Shown piece by piece: positions 54,666-64,000 of a DNA stretch of 64,000 nucleotides. A program made the translations under genes and the position numbers. The stretch's first letter is position 1. Each line of letters begins with the position of its first letter. The stretch is from Liopterus haemorrhoidalis (lineage: Eukaryota > Arthropoda > Insecta > Coleoptera > Dytiscidae), in assembly GCA_963971575.1 (NCBI GenBank), contig OZ020622.1, forward strand, positions 30,410,301-30,474,300. Reading direction: 5' to 3'. Below the pieces are notes generated by a model. The model did not search any database, was not told where the DNA came from, and worked only from the letters and a program-made list of their open reading frames with translations.

Positions 54666-57600
54666 GTATGTTTCAGAGTTCCCGACTACCGTTTCTAAAA
54701 TTTAAAGATTATTATATGTTGATTGACACAGGTTCCACGATAAATTTAATAAGTAAAACATATGTTTATAATAATTTACAAAAATTCAAAATTTACAAAG
54801 AAAAATTTAATTTTAAAACACCAATAGGTGAACATACTGGTGACGAATATATAATTTTACAGTTTGAAAATAGAGATTTAAAATTTTATTTACATGATTT
54901 TCATAAAGATTTTAATTTGTTGTTGAGTTTACCAACAATGACTGAAATGCAAGCTAAAATAGATCTTAGTAAAAATTTAATTACGATCCAAAATAAAAAT
55001 TATAAGATACAATATTTTAAAAATCAAGTAGTTGATAACACAGTTAACAACACAGAACAAATTAAAGTTAGAGCAGAACATTTAAATTCGGAAGAAAAGA
55101 AAGAACTTCATAAATTAATAAAAGAATATCAAAGTATTTTTCCCAATGAAAAAGATGCATTAACATACACAGACGTTATTCAACATAAAATAATTACTAA
55201 AGATGACACCCCCATATACACTAAGCCGTACCGATATCCTGAAATATATAAAAATGAAATTAATAAACAAGTTGAAGACATGCTAGATAGTAAAATTATC
55301 CAAGAAAGTCATACACCTTGGTCATCACCTGTTTGGATGGTTCCTAAAAAATTAGATGCCTCAGGCAAACGAAAATTTAGAATGGTTATTGACTATCGGA
55401 AACTTAATGCAAAAACTATAGACGATAAATTCCCAATCCCAAATATTACCGACGTTTTAGATAAATTAGGAAAGAATATATATTAAACTGCACTAGATTT
55501 AACCTCAGGTTTCCATCAGATTCAGATGCATCCTGACTCCATTCCTAAAACAGCTTTTAGTACTGACAAAGGCCATTTTGAATTTACAAGAATGCCATTT
55601 GGTCTCAAAAATGCCCCATCTACCTTCCAAAGATTAATGAATTATATATTAAAAGATTATATAAATAAAATATGTCTAGTATATTTAGATGATATCATAA
55701 TATTAGGAACGTCTTTGCAAGAACATTGTGAAAACATACGGAAAGTATTTTCTAAATTACAAAAATATAACTTAAAAATTCAATTGGACAAGTCAGAGTT
55801 CATGCGTAAAGAGATAGCTTATCTAGGCCATATAGTGTCGAAAGACGGTGTAAAACCAAACCCTGCAAAAATTGAAGCCGTTAAAAATTTTCCTATCCCA
55901 AAAACCCAAAAAGAAATAAAACAATTTTTAGGACTTTTAGGTTATTACAGAAAATTTGTTCCAAATTTTGCTAAATTAACTAAATCAATGACTACATGCT
56001 TGAAGAAAGGACATATAGTAAATATAGAAAATAAAGAATATAAACAAAGCTTTGAGGATAGTAAAAAATTATTAATTAACGCACAAATATTACAGTATCC
56101 TGATTTTGAAAAACAATTTATTGTTACAACTGATGCAAGTAATTTTGCCATTGGTGCAGTTTTAAGCCAAAACATTAATGGGAAAGACATGCCCATAGCC
56201 TATGCGTCTCGTACATTAAATGATCACGAAATTAATTATAGCACTACAGAAAAAGAATTACTTGGTATAGTTTGGTCAGTAAAATACTTTAGACCCTACC
56301 TTTACGGTACCAAATTCATAATACGAACCGATCACCGACCCTTAACGTGGTTAATGAGCCTAAAAGACCCAAATTCAAAACTAATGAGATGGCGTATAAA
56401 ATTAGACGAATATAGCTATGAAATAGAATATAAAAAGGGAACACTAAACTCTAATGCCGATGCACTCTCAAGAATAAGACCTAAATTTCAAATCTTTAAA
56501 ACCAATGATGATATTTTTAGTAAACCGCAAAATTTAGTACATTCCATTTCACGGGATCTAAAACTAGGAAAAGGATTTGCTAAACAAATAGATGAAAAAT
56601 TTAATAGCAAAAACTATTTTATGAATAATGGTAATAAAACTCAAGATTTATTAATCCAACCTATTTATGAGAATAAATATAAGATATTTCACTTAATAAC
56701 TAAACAAGAATTTTTTAATAAACCCACATTAGAAAATATACAAAATTGTTTAATTCAGTTGAAAAATTTCCTAATCCAAAATGATATTTTCGAAATCCAT
56801 ATGCCCAAAATTTGTTCAGGTTTAGATAAAATTCCGTTTCAAAAGGTTGAAAATTTATTAAATGATATTTTTAAAGAAACCCATATTAAAATAGTAATTC
56901 ATGAATTAACACAAGAAGAAATAAACATGAATGATGAAACCGAAAGCATGATTGGTAATGTATATGTAGAAGATTTAGATACAGTACATTCCGCAGACGA
57001 AAATGAATTGAATGGAATAACTTACAAAGACTCTTGTATCAATGTAGGTAAAAATCAAATTATAATTCAAAAACACAACCGAGAAACAGAGTGTCAGTTG
57101 ACAAAACCTTTTGGCAATAAACAAAGATTAACTATTCAATTAAATGAAAATCACCTAGAAAACGAAATTTTTAAATTCTTAAAAGATTATGTAGTACCAC
57201 GCATAAATTATTATTGTTTAATTGACAGGGATCTGATAATCCCAATAAATAATGTTTTACAAAATAATTTCAATAAAGAAACGTACAGATTAATTCAATG
57301 CGAAGAGGTTTTAGAAGACAAATTAATAACTGAAGATCAAATAGAAACTATTCAAACTTACCATCTAGGAAAAACTAACCACAGAGGAATTTTGGAAACA
57401 TATCAAAAATTAAAACGAAAATTTTATTGGCCCAATATGTTCATGGATATACAAAAATATATTAACAATTGTGACATATGTCAACAAAATAAATATGAAC
57501 GAAATCCTTACCAAATCCCTGATAATCTTACGCAAAATCCTAAATTCCCCTTTGATATTCTACATATTGACACATTAACCCTAGAGAACCAGAAATATTT

Positions 57601-58369
57601 AACGGTAATAGATGCTTTTTCTAAATTCGCTCAGTTATTATACGTTAAAACACTTTCTGCAATAGACATTACTAACGGACTTATAAAATACTTTTCACAA
57701 TACCAAATCCCTAACGAAATAACTTTTGACAGTGGAACTGAATTTAATAATAATTTGGTAAAATATTTACTAAAATCATATAATATCAAAATCCATATGA
57801 CATGCGTTGATAACCCTAAATCAAACGGACTTATTGAAAGATTCCATTCCACAATAATCGAACATTTGAGAATTTTAAACCAACGACAGCATTTTAAAGA
57901 ACAGAATAATTTTAAAAAAATACAACTGTCCTTAATAGCTTACAATAATTCAATAAACTCAGTTACTAAATACACTCCTAATGAGATACTTTTTGGTTCA
58001 GAAAAGGATAACGAAATTTTGAAATTTAAAGATTGTAGCGAAGACTATTTGCAAGAATGGCAATATAAACTCAGATTATTAAAAGAAAAAGTGTATAAAA
58101 ATATTGAAACCGAAAAGAATAAAAGATTCTCAAAACAAAAACCGTCTAACAAAAATTTAGATAATCTAAAATTAGACACTGTACTAATTAAAGAAGGTAA
58201 AAGAAGAATACAAAAAATCAAAAAACCACTATTTAAAATTCACAAAGTTGAAAACTATAACCCCAAACTTGGAACTATAAAAATAAATCCAAATAAAAGA
58301 CATAAAATTGACAAAATAAAAAGAAAACGTCTCTTTGTTGCAGATGCTCCTGCAAAGGAGAAGAATTAA
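54662..58369 (+). CDS. Errantivirus Pol (PR-RT-RNase H-macrodomain-IN), one in-frame stop
   Basis: 1235 codons in one frame, read from gag by -1 slippage; first ATG in frame is at 54668. The enzyme set copies the RNA and integrates the DNA. Protease: LIDTGST (about residue 21). RT: PWSSPVW, MVIDYRKLN, RMPFGLKNAP and VYLDDIII (about residue 343). RNase H: TTDASNFAIGA, RTDHRPLTW, NADALSR. Macrodomain: residues about 610-755. Integrase: zinc-binding HLGKTNH ... CDICQQNK (about 900-940) and catalytic Asp970, Asp1023, Glu1059 (D,D-35-E). Codon 275 (55484-55486) is TAA just before the ALDLTSGFHQ block of RT, so this copy is presumably inactive unless the base is an error or is read through. About 150-180 codons longer than usual errantivirus Pol, explained by the macrodomain. 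Confidence 0.93.
56490..56925 (+). other. Macrodomain (TARG1/OARD1-like) inside Pol
   Basis: After the RNase H end (DALSRIR) comes NDDIFSKP, LVHSISRDLKLGKGFAKQ, FHLITKQEFFNKPTLENIQ and MPKICSGLDKIPFQKV, then IKIVIHEL. These match in order the KGDLF, H.(V)S.D...G.GIA, Y(L)(V/I)TK...KPT and P.(I).CGLD..(W)..V blocks of TARG1-type macrodomains, which bind ADP-ribose and remove it from acidic side chains. The TARG1 catalytic pair is Lys84 and Asp125, 41 apart. Here Lys681 (56702-56704) and Asp722 (56825-56827) are also 41 apart. Activity is predicted, not shown. Confidence 0.9.
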
Positions 58370-59943
58370 CCGAATTAACGGACAATCCCGGCTTAAATAT
58401 AATAGATTTAGGACAAGTAAATATATATAAAAACTCATATTACTCTTATTATAATTATAAAATAAGTAATTTGGAATTAGAATATAATAAAATAAAAACT
58501 TATAAAAATGAAATTTTATTAAAATTAAATAGCGATAAAGCCGCGAAATATAATTACAAAAGAGAAATAGAGACATATATAAACATTTTAAATTTTAATA
58601 TGTCAAGACTAAAAAGTAAAATTAACAATTTGTTTCAAAATAAACGCAATAAACGAGGACTAGTAAACGGATTAGGAACGATTATTAAAAGTATTACCGG
58701 AAATTTAGATTCAGAAGACGCTGAAAAATATGAGAAATTATTTGAAAAAATACAACAAAATCAACATATTTTACAAGATCAGAATTTAGAGAATATACGA
58801 GTTAATAAAGAAATGATTTCAAAATTTAATAAACAAATTGAAAATATTAAGCATAATGAAATGATATTAAAATCACGAATAATGCAAACAGATACCATAA
58901 TTGAAAAAGTCATGAACTGGGAAAATATCTCTAGACTTAAAGATATTTTTAACCAACTGATTTTATTAAGTATAAATTTAATTGAAATTCTAGATGAAAT
59001 CGAAACAAGCTTAACTTTCTGTAACTTGAATAAAATCCATAGCTCAATAATTACAAAGGAAGAATTGAATAAAATAGTTAAAGAAGCAAATCAGAATTCA
59101 AATTTTTGGGAATTAACTACACTAATTACCAGTCATTGTAAAGTTGATAAAGATCAGATTGAATATTTACTAGATATACCTGTATATTATAATAACGAAA
59201 ACAGTAAACTATTGCAAATAACTCCAATACCCAATATCAACAAAAATCAAATGTTTGCCATAAATGAAGAAAAGAAGTTGTTAATTTTAAGCCAAGATAA
59301 ATTATTTAATACACATGATTGTAATGAAATAAATGTTAATCATTTTTGTAAAACCAATTATATAGAAACCAATGATTGTATTAAAAATGTTGTTTTAAAT
59401 CGTAATAACGAGGGATGTGAATATCACACAATTAATGATGCCTTTTTAATTATAAAAATAGAAAATGAAAATCTAGCAATAATAGCTAGCACCATAAACA
59501 GAGTTGTCGAAGTAAAATGTAAAGATAAAATCAAACATCAACAGATTAAAGGTGTCTATAAATTCAGAACTAATGAAAATTGTAAAATAGATAATTATGA
59601 TTTAGAAAGTAAATTGACAAAAGCGAAAGAAATAATTTTTGAAAAAATAGCTTTTAACATTGAGGAAAATCAAATTAGTAACAGTACTTTAGAATTAAAG
59701 CAAATAGATAAGGAAAATGTTATTATTAAAGAAACTCCAAGAATAGATGAAACAATAGTAAAAAATGATTATCATGGTCATATTAACTCTTTTGTAATAA
59801 TTGTATTAACCATTATCATATATTTATATATAATTTATAGAAATAAGGATAGATTAAAATGTAAAAGGGACTCTACATCAAATCAAAAAACAGAATCTTT
59901 AGAATTAGAAAATTTGGAAACTCAGAATAGAATTCCTTTTTGA
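58312..59943 (+). CDS. Errantivirus Env (baculovirus-F type), open
   Basis: Open frame ending at 59943, overlapping the pol end in another frame. No good ATG lies at the start, and CTTTGTTGCAG at 58333-58343 is a strong splice acceptor candidate, so env is probably made from a spliced RNA with its start supplied upstream, as in gypsy. The furin-type motif RNKR, with GLVNGLGTIIKSITGNLD immediately after it (about 58645-58705), is the hallmark of baculovirus-F/errantivirus fusion proteins. A coiled-coil region, Cys-rich ectodomain, membrane span (SFVIIVLTIIIYLYIIY, about 59790-59840) and short tail follow. No stop or frameshift seen. Confidence 0.88.
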   Translation, partial: QNKKKTSLCCRCSCKGEELTELTDNPGLNIIDLGQVNIYKNSYYSYYNYKISNLELEYNKIKTYKNEILLKLNSDKAAKYNYKREIETYINILNFNMSRLKSKINNLFQNKRNKRGLVNGLGTIIKSITGNLDSEDAEKYEKLFEKIQQNQHILQDQNLENIRVNKEMISKFNKQIENIKHNEMILKSRIMQTDTIIEKVMNWENISRLKDIFNQLILLSINLIEILDEIETSLTFCNLNKIHSSIITKEELNKIVKEANQNSNFWELTTLITSHCKVDKDQIEYLLDIPVYYNNENSKLLQITPIPNINKNQMFAINEEKKLLILSQDKLFNTHDCNEINVNHFCKTNYIETNDCIKNVVLNRNNEGCEYHTINDAFLIIKIENENLAIIASTINRVVEVKCKDKIKHQQIKGVYKFRTNENCKIDNYDLESKLTKAKEIIFEKIAFNIEENQISNSTLELKQIDKENVIIKETPRIDETIVKNDYHGHINSFVIIVLTIIIYLYIIYRNKDRLKCKRDSTSNQKTESLELENLETQNRIPF

Positions 59944-59962
59944 AAGAATAAGATCATCTTTT

Positions 59963-59974
59963 AAAGAAGGGAAG
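59963..59974 (+). promoter_or_regulatory. Polypurine tract of the errantivirus
   Basis: AAAGAAGGGAAG directly precedes the 3' LTR start AGTTATG. Perfect purine run in the expected place for plus-strand priming, 20 bases after the env stop. Confidence 0.88.
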
Positions 59975-60350
59975 AGTTATGTATATCCTAATATTTAACT
60001 AATGAATAGATGCTCTTATTCTATGTTTATATAGCGGCAATGGTCACACTAACAAAGGTCCATTCATTCATACATTGTAATACAAAATATGATAATTTAA
60101 TATTAGAACCTTATCTATAACAAAATTGCTAATTAAGGAGTTTTTACTGTAAAAATGACATCATTGATATAACAAAGATGCTTATTGTATTATATTGTTA
60201 AATCAGCATAAAACCTGTATAAAAACCCTATGCAATAGAGTTTCACCGAGTTCTATTTTGTAAATGAACCTGTGTAGTTCAGAATATTTAATCTTCTTAT
60301 TTGAAATAAAGTTTTTTAAAAACAAATAAATCTTTGCAATTTATTTAATT
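59975..60350 (+). repeat. 3' LTR of the errantivirus
   Basis: 376 bases; one difference from 52657-53032 seen by eye. TATA at about 60218, AATAAA at about 60305. Followed by TGTG target duplicate and resumed LINE D coding sequence. Confidence 0.93.
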
Positions 60351-60762
60351 TGTGCCATTAGTTAGCATGAGAGTTAGAAATAATATTTTTTTATGTAACA
60401 AATTCAGTACAGATTATGAACAAATGACTCCTGTACCTCGTATGTTAAGCTTATTCAATCAACTCCTAATGTATGATATGGACATAGATATTTTCAATAT
60501 AACGTATGTTGCCTTAAAAAAAAGGATGATTGAAATTTTACCCTAAATAATTTTGATTTTGTTATTTATTTTTATTGCCTTTGGTATCTTTTATTTGTAT
60601 ATCTCTATCTTATCTTTGTGTGTATGTAAATTGTATGTGATGAGGATAATTTGATTGTAATACTTGTATTTCTCTTTTTTTTATTATTATTTTTCTCTGT
60701 ATACAGACACATATAGGACTTATGTCTGTTGTGTCGTTATTTTCAAATAAATAAATAAATAA

Positions 60763-61541
60763 AAGAGATATTGGGATACCAGCTAAATACTCGTCGAATT
60801 AATCAAGATTGTTTGGAAAAAAAATTTCATCTGTCCGACAACAATGCGGCAACTGCTATAATCCAACCCCAATACAGTTTGCTCGAGCATTTAAAAAATT
60901 ATTTTTCATGGGATATTTTACACATGGGTGTGGTAGTTGCATGGAGGATTTTGAGTTTTACAGCATCTACAAGAGTTGGAAAACATAGTTGAAGAGGATA
61001 AATTAATAACTTTTCCGGAAATAAACCCTTTCGTCACAGCATCTGTGGATCTACATTTGGACACCGTAGATTATAGAGATTTGTCCTTGCCCGAACAAAA
61101 TGGTTTGGCATATGTTGCTGGCTATTTAATAAAAAAAGTTTTAAATCGTCAGAATTGTGATATCTGCAGAAATGTATTGCTCGGTGTACAGAAATTAGAC
61201 CAGTGGAATGTATATATTTTAAAACTGTGACTACAAGAGAAGAAGAACTTTTTGGAAAATTAATTAATCCAGCAAGACAATTTTTAAATTATGTGGACAA
61301 TTTGGACAAAATATTTTTACACAATTTTCCGTTGTACAGCCCAAGACGATGTGTAGGAAGAAGTTTATATGAATTATGTTCGTCATTATACGTGGAAGGT
61401 GTTTGTTCAAATTTTCCACATAATTTTTTAATTAAGCTATATTTAAGATTAAGGATTTTTTACTCTTTAAAAAGTGTAAACAAAAACTTTTTAGCTCAGA
61501 CTAAAAAAAAAAGAAAATTAATTATATTTTCAATATTGTGA
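60763..61541 (+). pseudogene. P-type transposase, C-terminal pieces
   Basis: Continues the transposase after LINE D. One frame gives SSVRQQCGNCYNPTPIQFAR and then HGCGSCMEDFEFY to a stop near 60990. 60976-61230 gives VTASVDLHLDTVDYRDL, NGLAYVAGYLIKK and QNCDIC, then 61203-61541 gives the Lys-rich end. Three frames are used, so at least two frameshifts separate them. Confidence 0.75.
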
Positions 61542-62200
61542 ATGTGAGGATTGAGTACATGTCTACCATCCCGAGTCATCTTCCACTCTTCTTTGAGATC
61601 GAGACATCAGTAACACATCCATTGCCAAGGATAAAAACACCTTCGATACTGTACCTTAGTGTAAAAACGTGCGGGAGGGTTATAGCAGAGTATATGTGAA
61701 CGAATTCAAGAGATTGGGGATACCGCGTGATCTGGTAACGTTTGAAAGAACTGACTGTGTTGATCCCCGATATATGCAACTGATTGATGACTTTTACGGT
61801 CGAATAGTTAAGGCTCTAAGTACTGCGGCTATTTCTTCAACAAGAAGAATCAAAAGGACGGCGAATACGCGGCTGAAGTGAGAATGAGGAGCTGTTGTCA
61901 ACGAAAAAGGAGGCCAGACTGGCATTACGTAACTGGATTGAATCTGGCAGACCCGACTCGTCCACGTGAACGAACACCGAGCTCACTTTAAAATGCTACA
62001 AACTGCTTCAAACTAAACTACTACAAACTCCACCCATGTTGGTTATATTTGTAATTTCTTGTTCTTTGTTAACATTATTTCTGTTTCCGTTACATATGTA
62101 TTTTGTGGATTTTTTTTTTTCTAAATATGTATTTTTGGATCTTGAGCCATTAAATTAATTTATTATTAGTATTATTATAAAAAATAATTAAATGTATATG
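61542..62200 (+). pseudogene. Possible LINE linker fragment, otherwise unassigned
   Basis: 61669-61881 encodes PRYMQLIDDFYGRIVKALST, a pattern of the endonuclease-RT linker in some LINEs (DxYYxxIVxAL). No endonuclease or RT motif is near, so this is weak. Bases 61882-62200 hold nothing I can support. Confidence 0.25.
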
Positions 62201-62736
62201 TAGGGAGACCAGATTTCAGTGAAGCGTAACCGGTACCAGAGCCGCAGTAAGGAAAACTTGCGCTAGGGGCAAAACTGTGTTTTGGCGCCCTTAACAAATA
62301 AATGTAAGTGATAAGCAAAAACAAGATTCTCACCGCCCAAAATGTAGATGATGAGCAAAAAAAAAGGTCCTCGCCTCGCAAAATCCAAGTGAAGAGCAAA
62401 AAAAAAACCTTACTTTCGCAATGTGGCGCCCTTCTCCTTAGTGCGCTAGGGGCCATCCCCCTCCCCCTTATTGCGGCTCTGGCCGGGACACAGGAAAAAA
62501 AGAAGGTCCTCACCTCCTAAAATCCAAGTGATGAGCAAAAAAAAGGTCCTCACCTCCTAAAATCCAAGTGATGAGCAAAAAAAAAAAGGTCCTCACCTCC
62601 CAAAACCAAGTGAAGAGCAAAAAAAAGGTCCTCACCTCCCAGTTTAACTAGTTGTAATATTTCTTTTCTTACAAATGCAGTATTATGTAAAAACCGGGAC
62701 AATTGACCTAAAACCGGGACGGATGGTCACCCTATA
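62201..62736. mobile_element. MITE carrying the GATGAGCAAAAAAAGGTCCTCAC minisatellite
   Basis: The ends TAGGGAGACCAGA and, inverted, TAGGGTGACCATCC are similar. Inside, at least six units of ATGAGCAAAAAAAGGTCCTCACCTCC-(A/T)AAATCCAAG lie at 62310-62640, followed by two AACCGGGAC motifs. The same unit array and a GGTCACCCTA end occur at 46960-47325, so both are copies of one family with a variable minisatellite. The target duplication is unclear. Confidence 0.65.
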
Positions 62737-64000
62737 TAAGCAACTTTATTTAATTATTCCATTTCCCAATCCTAACACCATGAACAGTTATTTTTATTAT
62801 AATATAGATTTGAAGGAAATAAAAGATTGTTTGTATATTTGTCATAAATTAAAAAATATTATTTTATATTTAAATAATTTTCCTACTTTATTATTATACT
62901 ACTTTCAATAGTTTTTGTATAATATTTTTAAAATTCATTTTAGAGTCATAAAATGCAACTCTTAATTTTGACATTTTAAAATTAAATTTCATTTTGTAAC
63001 TAATTCCCTGTTTAGTGCAAATCTTCATAATTTTCAATTATTTCATTTATAACCTAATTTAATTTTGTGGGGGCATTTCTAGGATCGGTCGAAACGTCAA
63101 GGTTGGCTAAATGAATTTAAATATTTTCATTTGTACTTCATGGGACTTACTTTGAAGGGCCCTCCACATAGTGGATTCCAAGACTTGCGAGCGGTATCAA
63201 CTCTGAAAATCTAAAGGATACGCCGGTTGGTTGCTTAGACTCTTTATGAGAGGAATAAGGGTGTTTGAATTAAAGTCTGCATTTTACTTAATCTACGTTT
63301 AATGTTTGATTAGAATCGAAAAGGCTATTGATTACATTAGAACTTACAATTTATCGCTGGCTATAAAATCCCATGAGAGACACTCAACACAAAACCTCAC
63401 AATCACCGTATTCACCTCACAACACTCACGGTGTTTAACCCGTTAACGAGGTTAGTTTATTTCATTTAAAACTGTCCTCAACACTTCCAGATTACTTCTG
63501 GTTTACTCACGACAAACTACCGGGTTTCTCTACCAAAATACTTGGGAGGTTCATTCACGGCGACGGTTTATTATTCATCACTGCCTTTGTCTCTCATAAG
63601 ATTTTTCCAACGCTTTTCTTAAACTAATAATTTAATCTCTGACCCCATTTTTCTGTCGTTGTAAAAATAATCAGCTCTCCACATTAACAAGAAACCCTTT
63701 TATAAACTTATCTTTCTATGACCAATAATTTATAAACCCAACTGATTAATTTTGACTCTAATTACTACGCGGTCCATCTCACTGAAAATATATTGTCGCC
63801 TATCGGCACCTGTGTAAACATTTGACCATTACTATTTTGATCTAAACAATAACGTTCTTTCAAACTAATCATATAATATACGACCGGTAATTCACTGTGT
63901 ATCTCTTTAATGCTTAACTAGAAAAATGTGATAGCTCAACTAATCCTTGAGAAAGTTTATCTTAAAGTAGACTAGTTTTTATATTTGAATAAATTGAATA
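62737..64000. other. No feature recognised
   Basis: AT-rich sequence. Short frames such as 62675-62911 have no motifs and overlap the MITE end. From 63060 composition is more even, but I see no coding region, repeat family or RNA that I can support. Confidence 0.5.

Larger units (their letters stand above)
52657..60350 (+). mobile_element. Young errantivirus with macrodomain-containing Pol
   Basis: A 7694-bp provirus with identical-length 376-bp LTRs (52657-53032; 59975-60350) that differ at one position by eye (C/T, 30 bases in). LTRs begin AGTTA and end AATT as in gypsy-group errantiviruses. TGTG flanks both sides (52653-52656; 60351-60354). It has a tRNA-Ser-type primer site, a leader with five 37-bp repeats, gag, a -1 frameshift site, pol, env and polypurine tract AAAGAAGGGAAG. 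The only evident break is a TAA in RT. It sits inside LINE D, itself inside the P-type transposase. Confidence 0.95.
51218..60762 (+). mobile_element. LINE D, 5'-truncated, split by the young errantivirus
   Basis: Flanked by near-perfect 10-base duplicates AAGAGACATT (51208-51217) and AAGAGATATT (60763-60772) in the P-type transposase. It holds RT and a C-terminal region (51312-52656 and 60355-60546), a short 3' UTR and an AAATA-type tail (about 60737-60762). Endonuclease and ORF1 are missing, the usual 5' truncation. Without the errantivirus it is about 1.85 kb. Confidence 0.9.
47383..61541 (+). pseudogene. THAP/P-element-type transposase gene, broken by nested insertions
   Basis: Exon-like pieces in order: THAP zinc finger (47383-47486 with GGRWCSHANCKHN, 47553-47620, 47678-47766 ending in LCNVHFSED), a linker exon (47839-48012), an exon from 48381, and the main transposase body 48450-49250. 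Pieces then continue at 49918-50015, 50816-51217 and 60763-61541. Introns have GT...AG ends, though the junction after exon 2 does not keep frame. Body motifs include CADEMAIK, DCGSNFIQFANEVG and, near the end, QCGNCYNPTP and NGLAYVAGYLIKK, as in P-element/THAP9 transposases. Breaks: a frame change near 48440, TAG at 49179-49181, and a MITE, LINE D and errantivirus. No P-type inverted ends were found, so a domesticated copy is not excluded. Confidence 0.8.

Noticed and set aside
54662..54667. TTG at 54662 as pol start
   Set aside because: Pol of this lineage is made by -1 frameshifting and the frame is open upstream through the slippery site, so no start codon is needed here.
58471..58473. 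TTG at 58471 as env start
   Set aside because: The frame is open upstream and a splice acceptor fits better than a non-ATG start.
62175..62520. Frames across the GATGAGC minisatellite
   Set aside because: Both strands read open only because the A-rich tandem unit lacks stops.

Overview
This is eukaryotic, almost certainly insect, repeat-rich DNA. The sequence is very AT-rich. It carries envelope-bearing Ty3/gypsy (errantivirus-like) elements, PHD-finger LINEs, hAT, piggyBac, Tc1, P-type and MULE-like DNA transposons, a satellite array and spliced THAP exons. A hemipteran such as an aphid is a guess from style only. I see no intact ordinary host gene, and no rRNA, CRISPR or bacterial operon.

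Left part (1-31412). A 132-bp satellite array (851-2117) ends at an old envelope-carrying gypsy-type provirus on the minus strand (LTRs 2118-3032 and 30504-31412, TG...CA ends, 4-bp ATAT on both outer sides). Its order from the right is gag, protease, RT, RNase H, integrase, a small Cys-rich ORF, then two tandem envelope-like genes that are related to each other. All are broken. Its pol is split by LINE C (both ORFs intact) and by a 12.6-kb segment that replaces part of RT with an inverted second copy of the envelope-LTR end. That inverted copy holds a 240-bp hAT MITE with a perfect 8-bp target duplication, and LINE A, which contains LINE B, whose ORF1 and ORF2 are fused in frame.

Middle part (31413-47325). 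This is a graveyard of DNA transposons: a MULE-like transposase relic, a THAP fragment, hAT-type MITEs, a Tc1 element with IR/DR ends and a nonsense codon at its catalytic Glu, a long-TIR element with a transposase tail, a fold-back element split by a Tigger-like MITE, a LINE endonuclease fragment split by a MITE, tRNA-derived repeats and an internally deleted piggyBac element.

Right part (47383-64000). An exon-split THAP/P-element-type transposase gene is broken by a MITE and by LINE D. LINE D is itself split by a very young errantivirus (52657-60350). That element has two 376-bp LTRs with one difference seen by eye, a TGTG target duplication, a tRNA-Ser-type primer site, a five-copy leader repeat, gag, a U-UUU-UUA frameshift site, pol and an open env. 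Its pol carries an extra macrodomain of the TARG1/OARD1 type between RNase H and integrase. The catalytic Lys and Asp are present with 41-residue spacing, as in TARG1. This captured ADP-ribose-binding or hydrolase domain is the most interesting item in the window. The tandem envelope pair of the older provirus is second.
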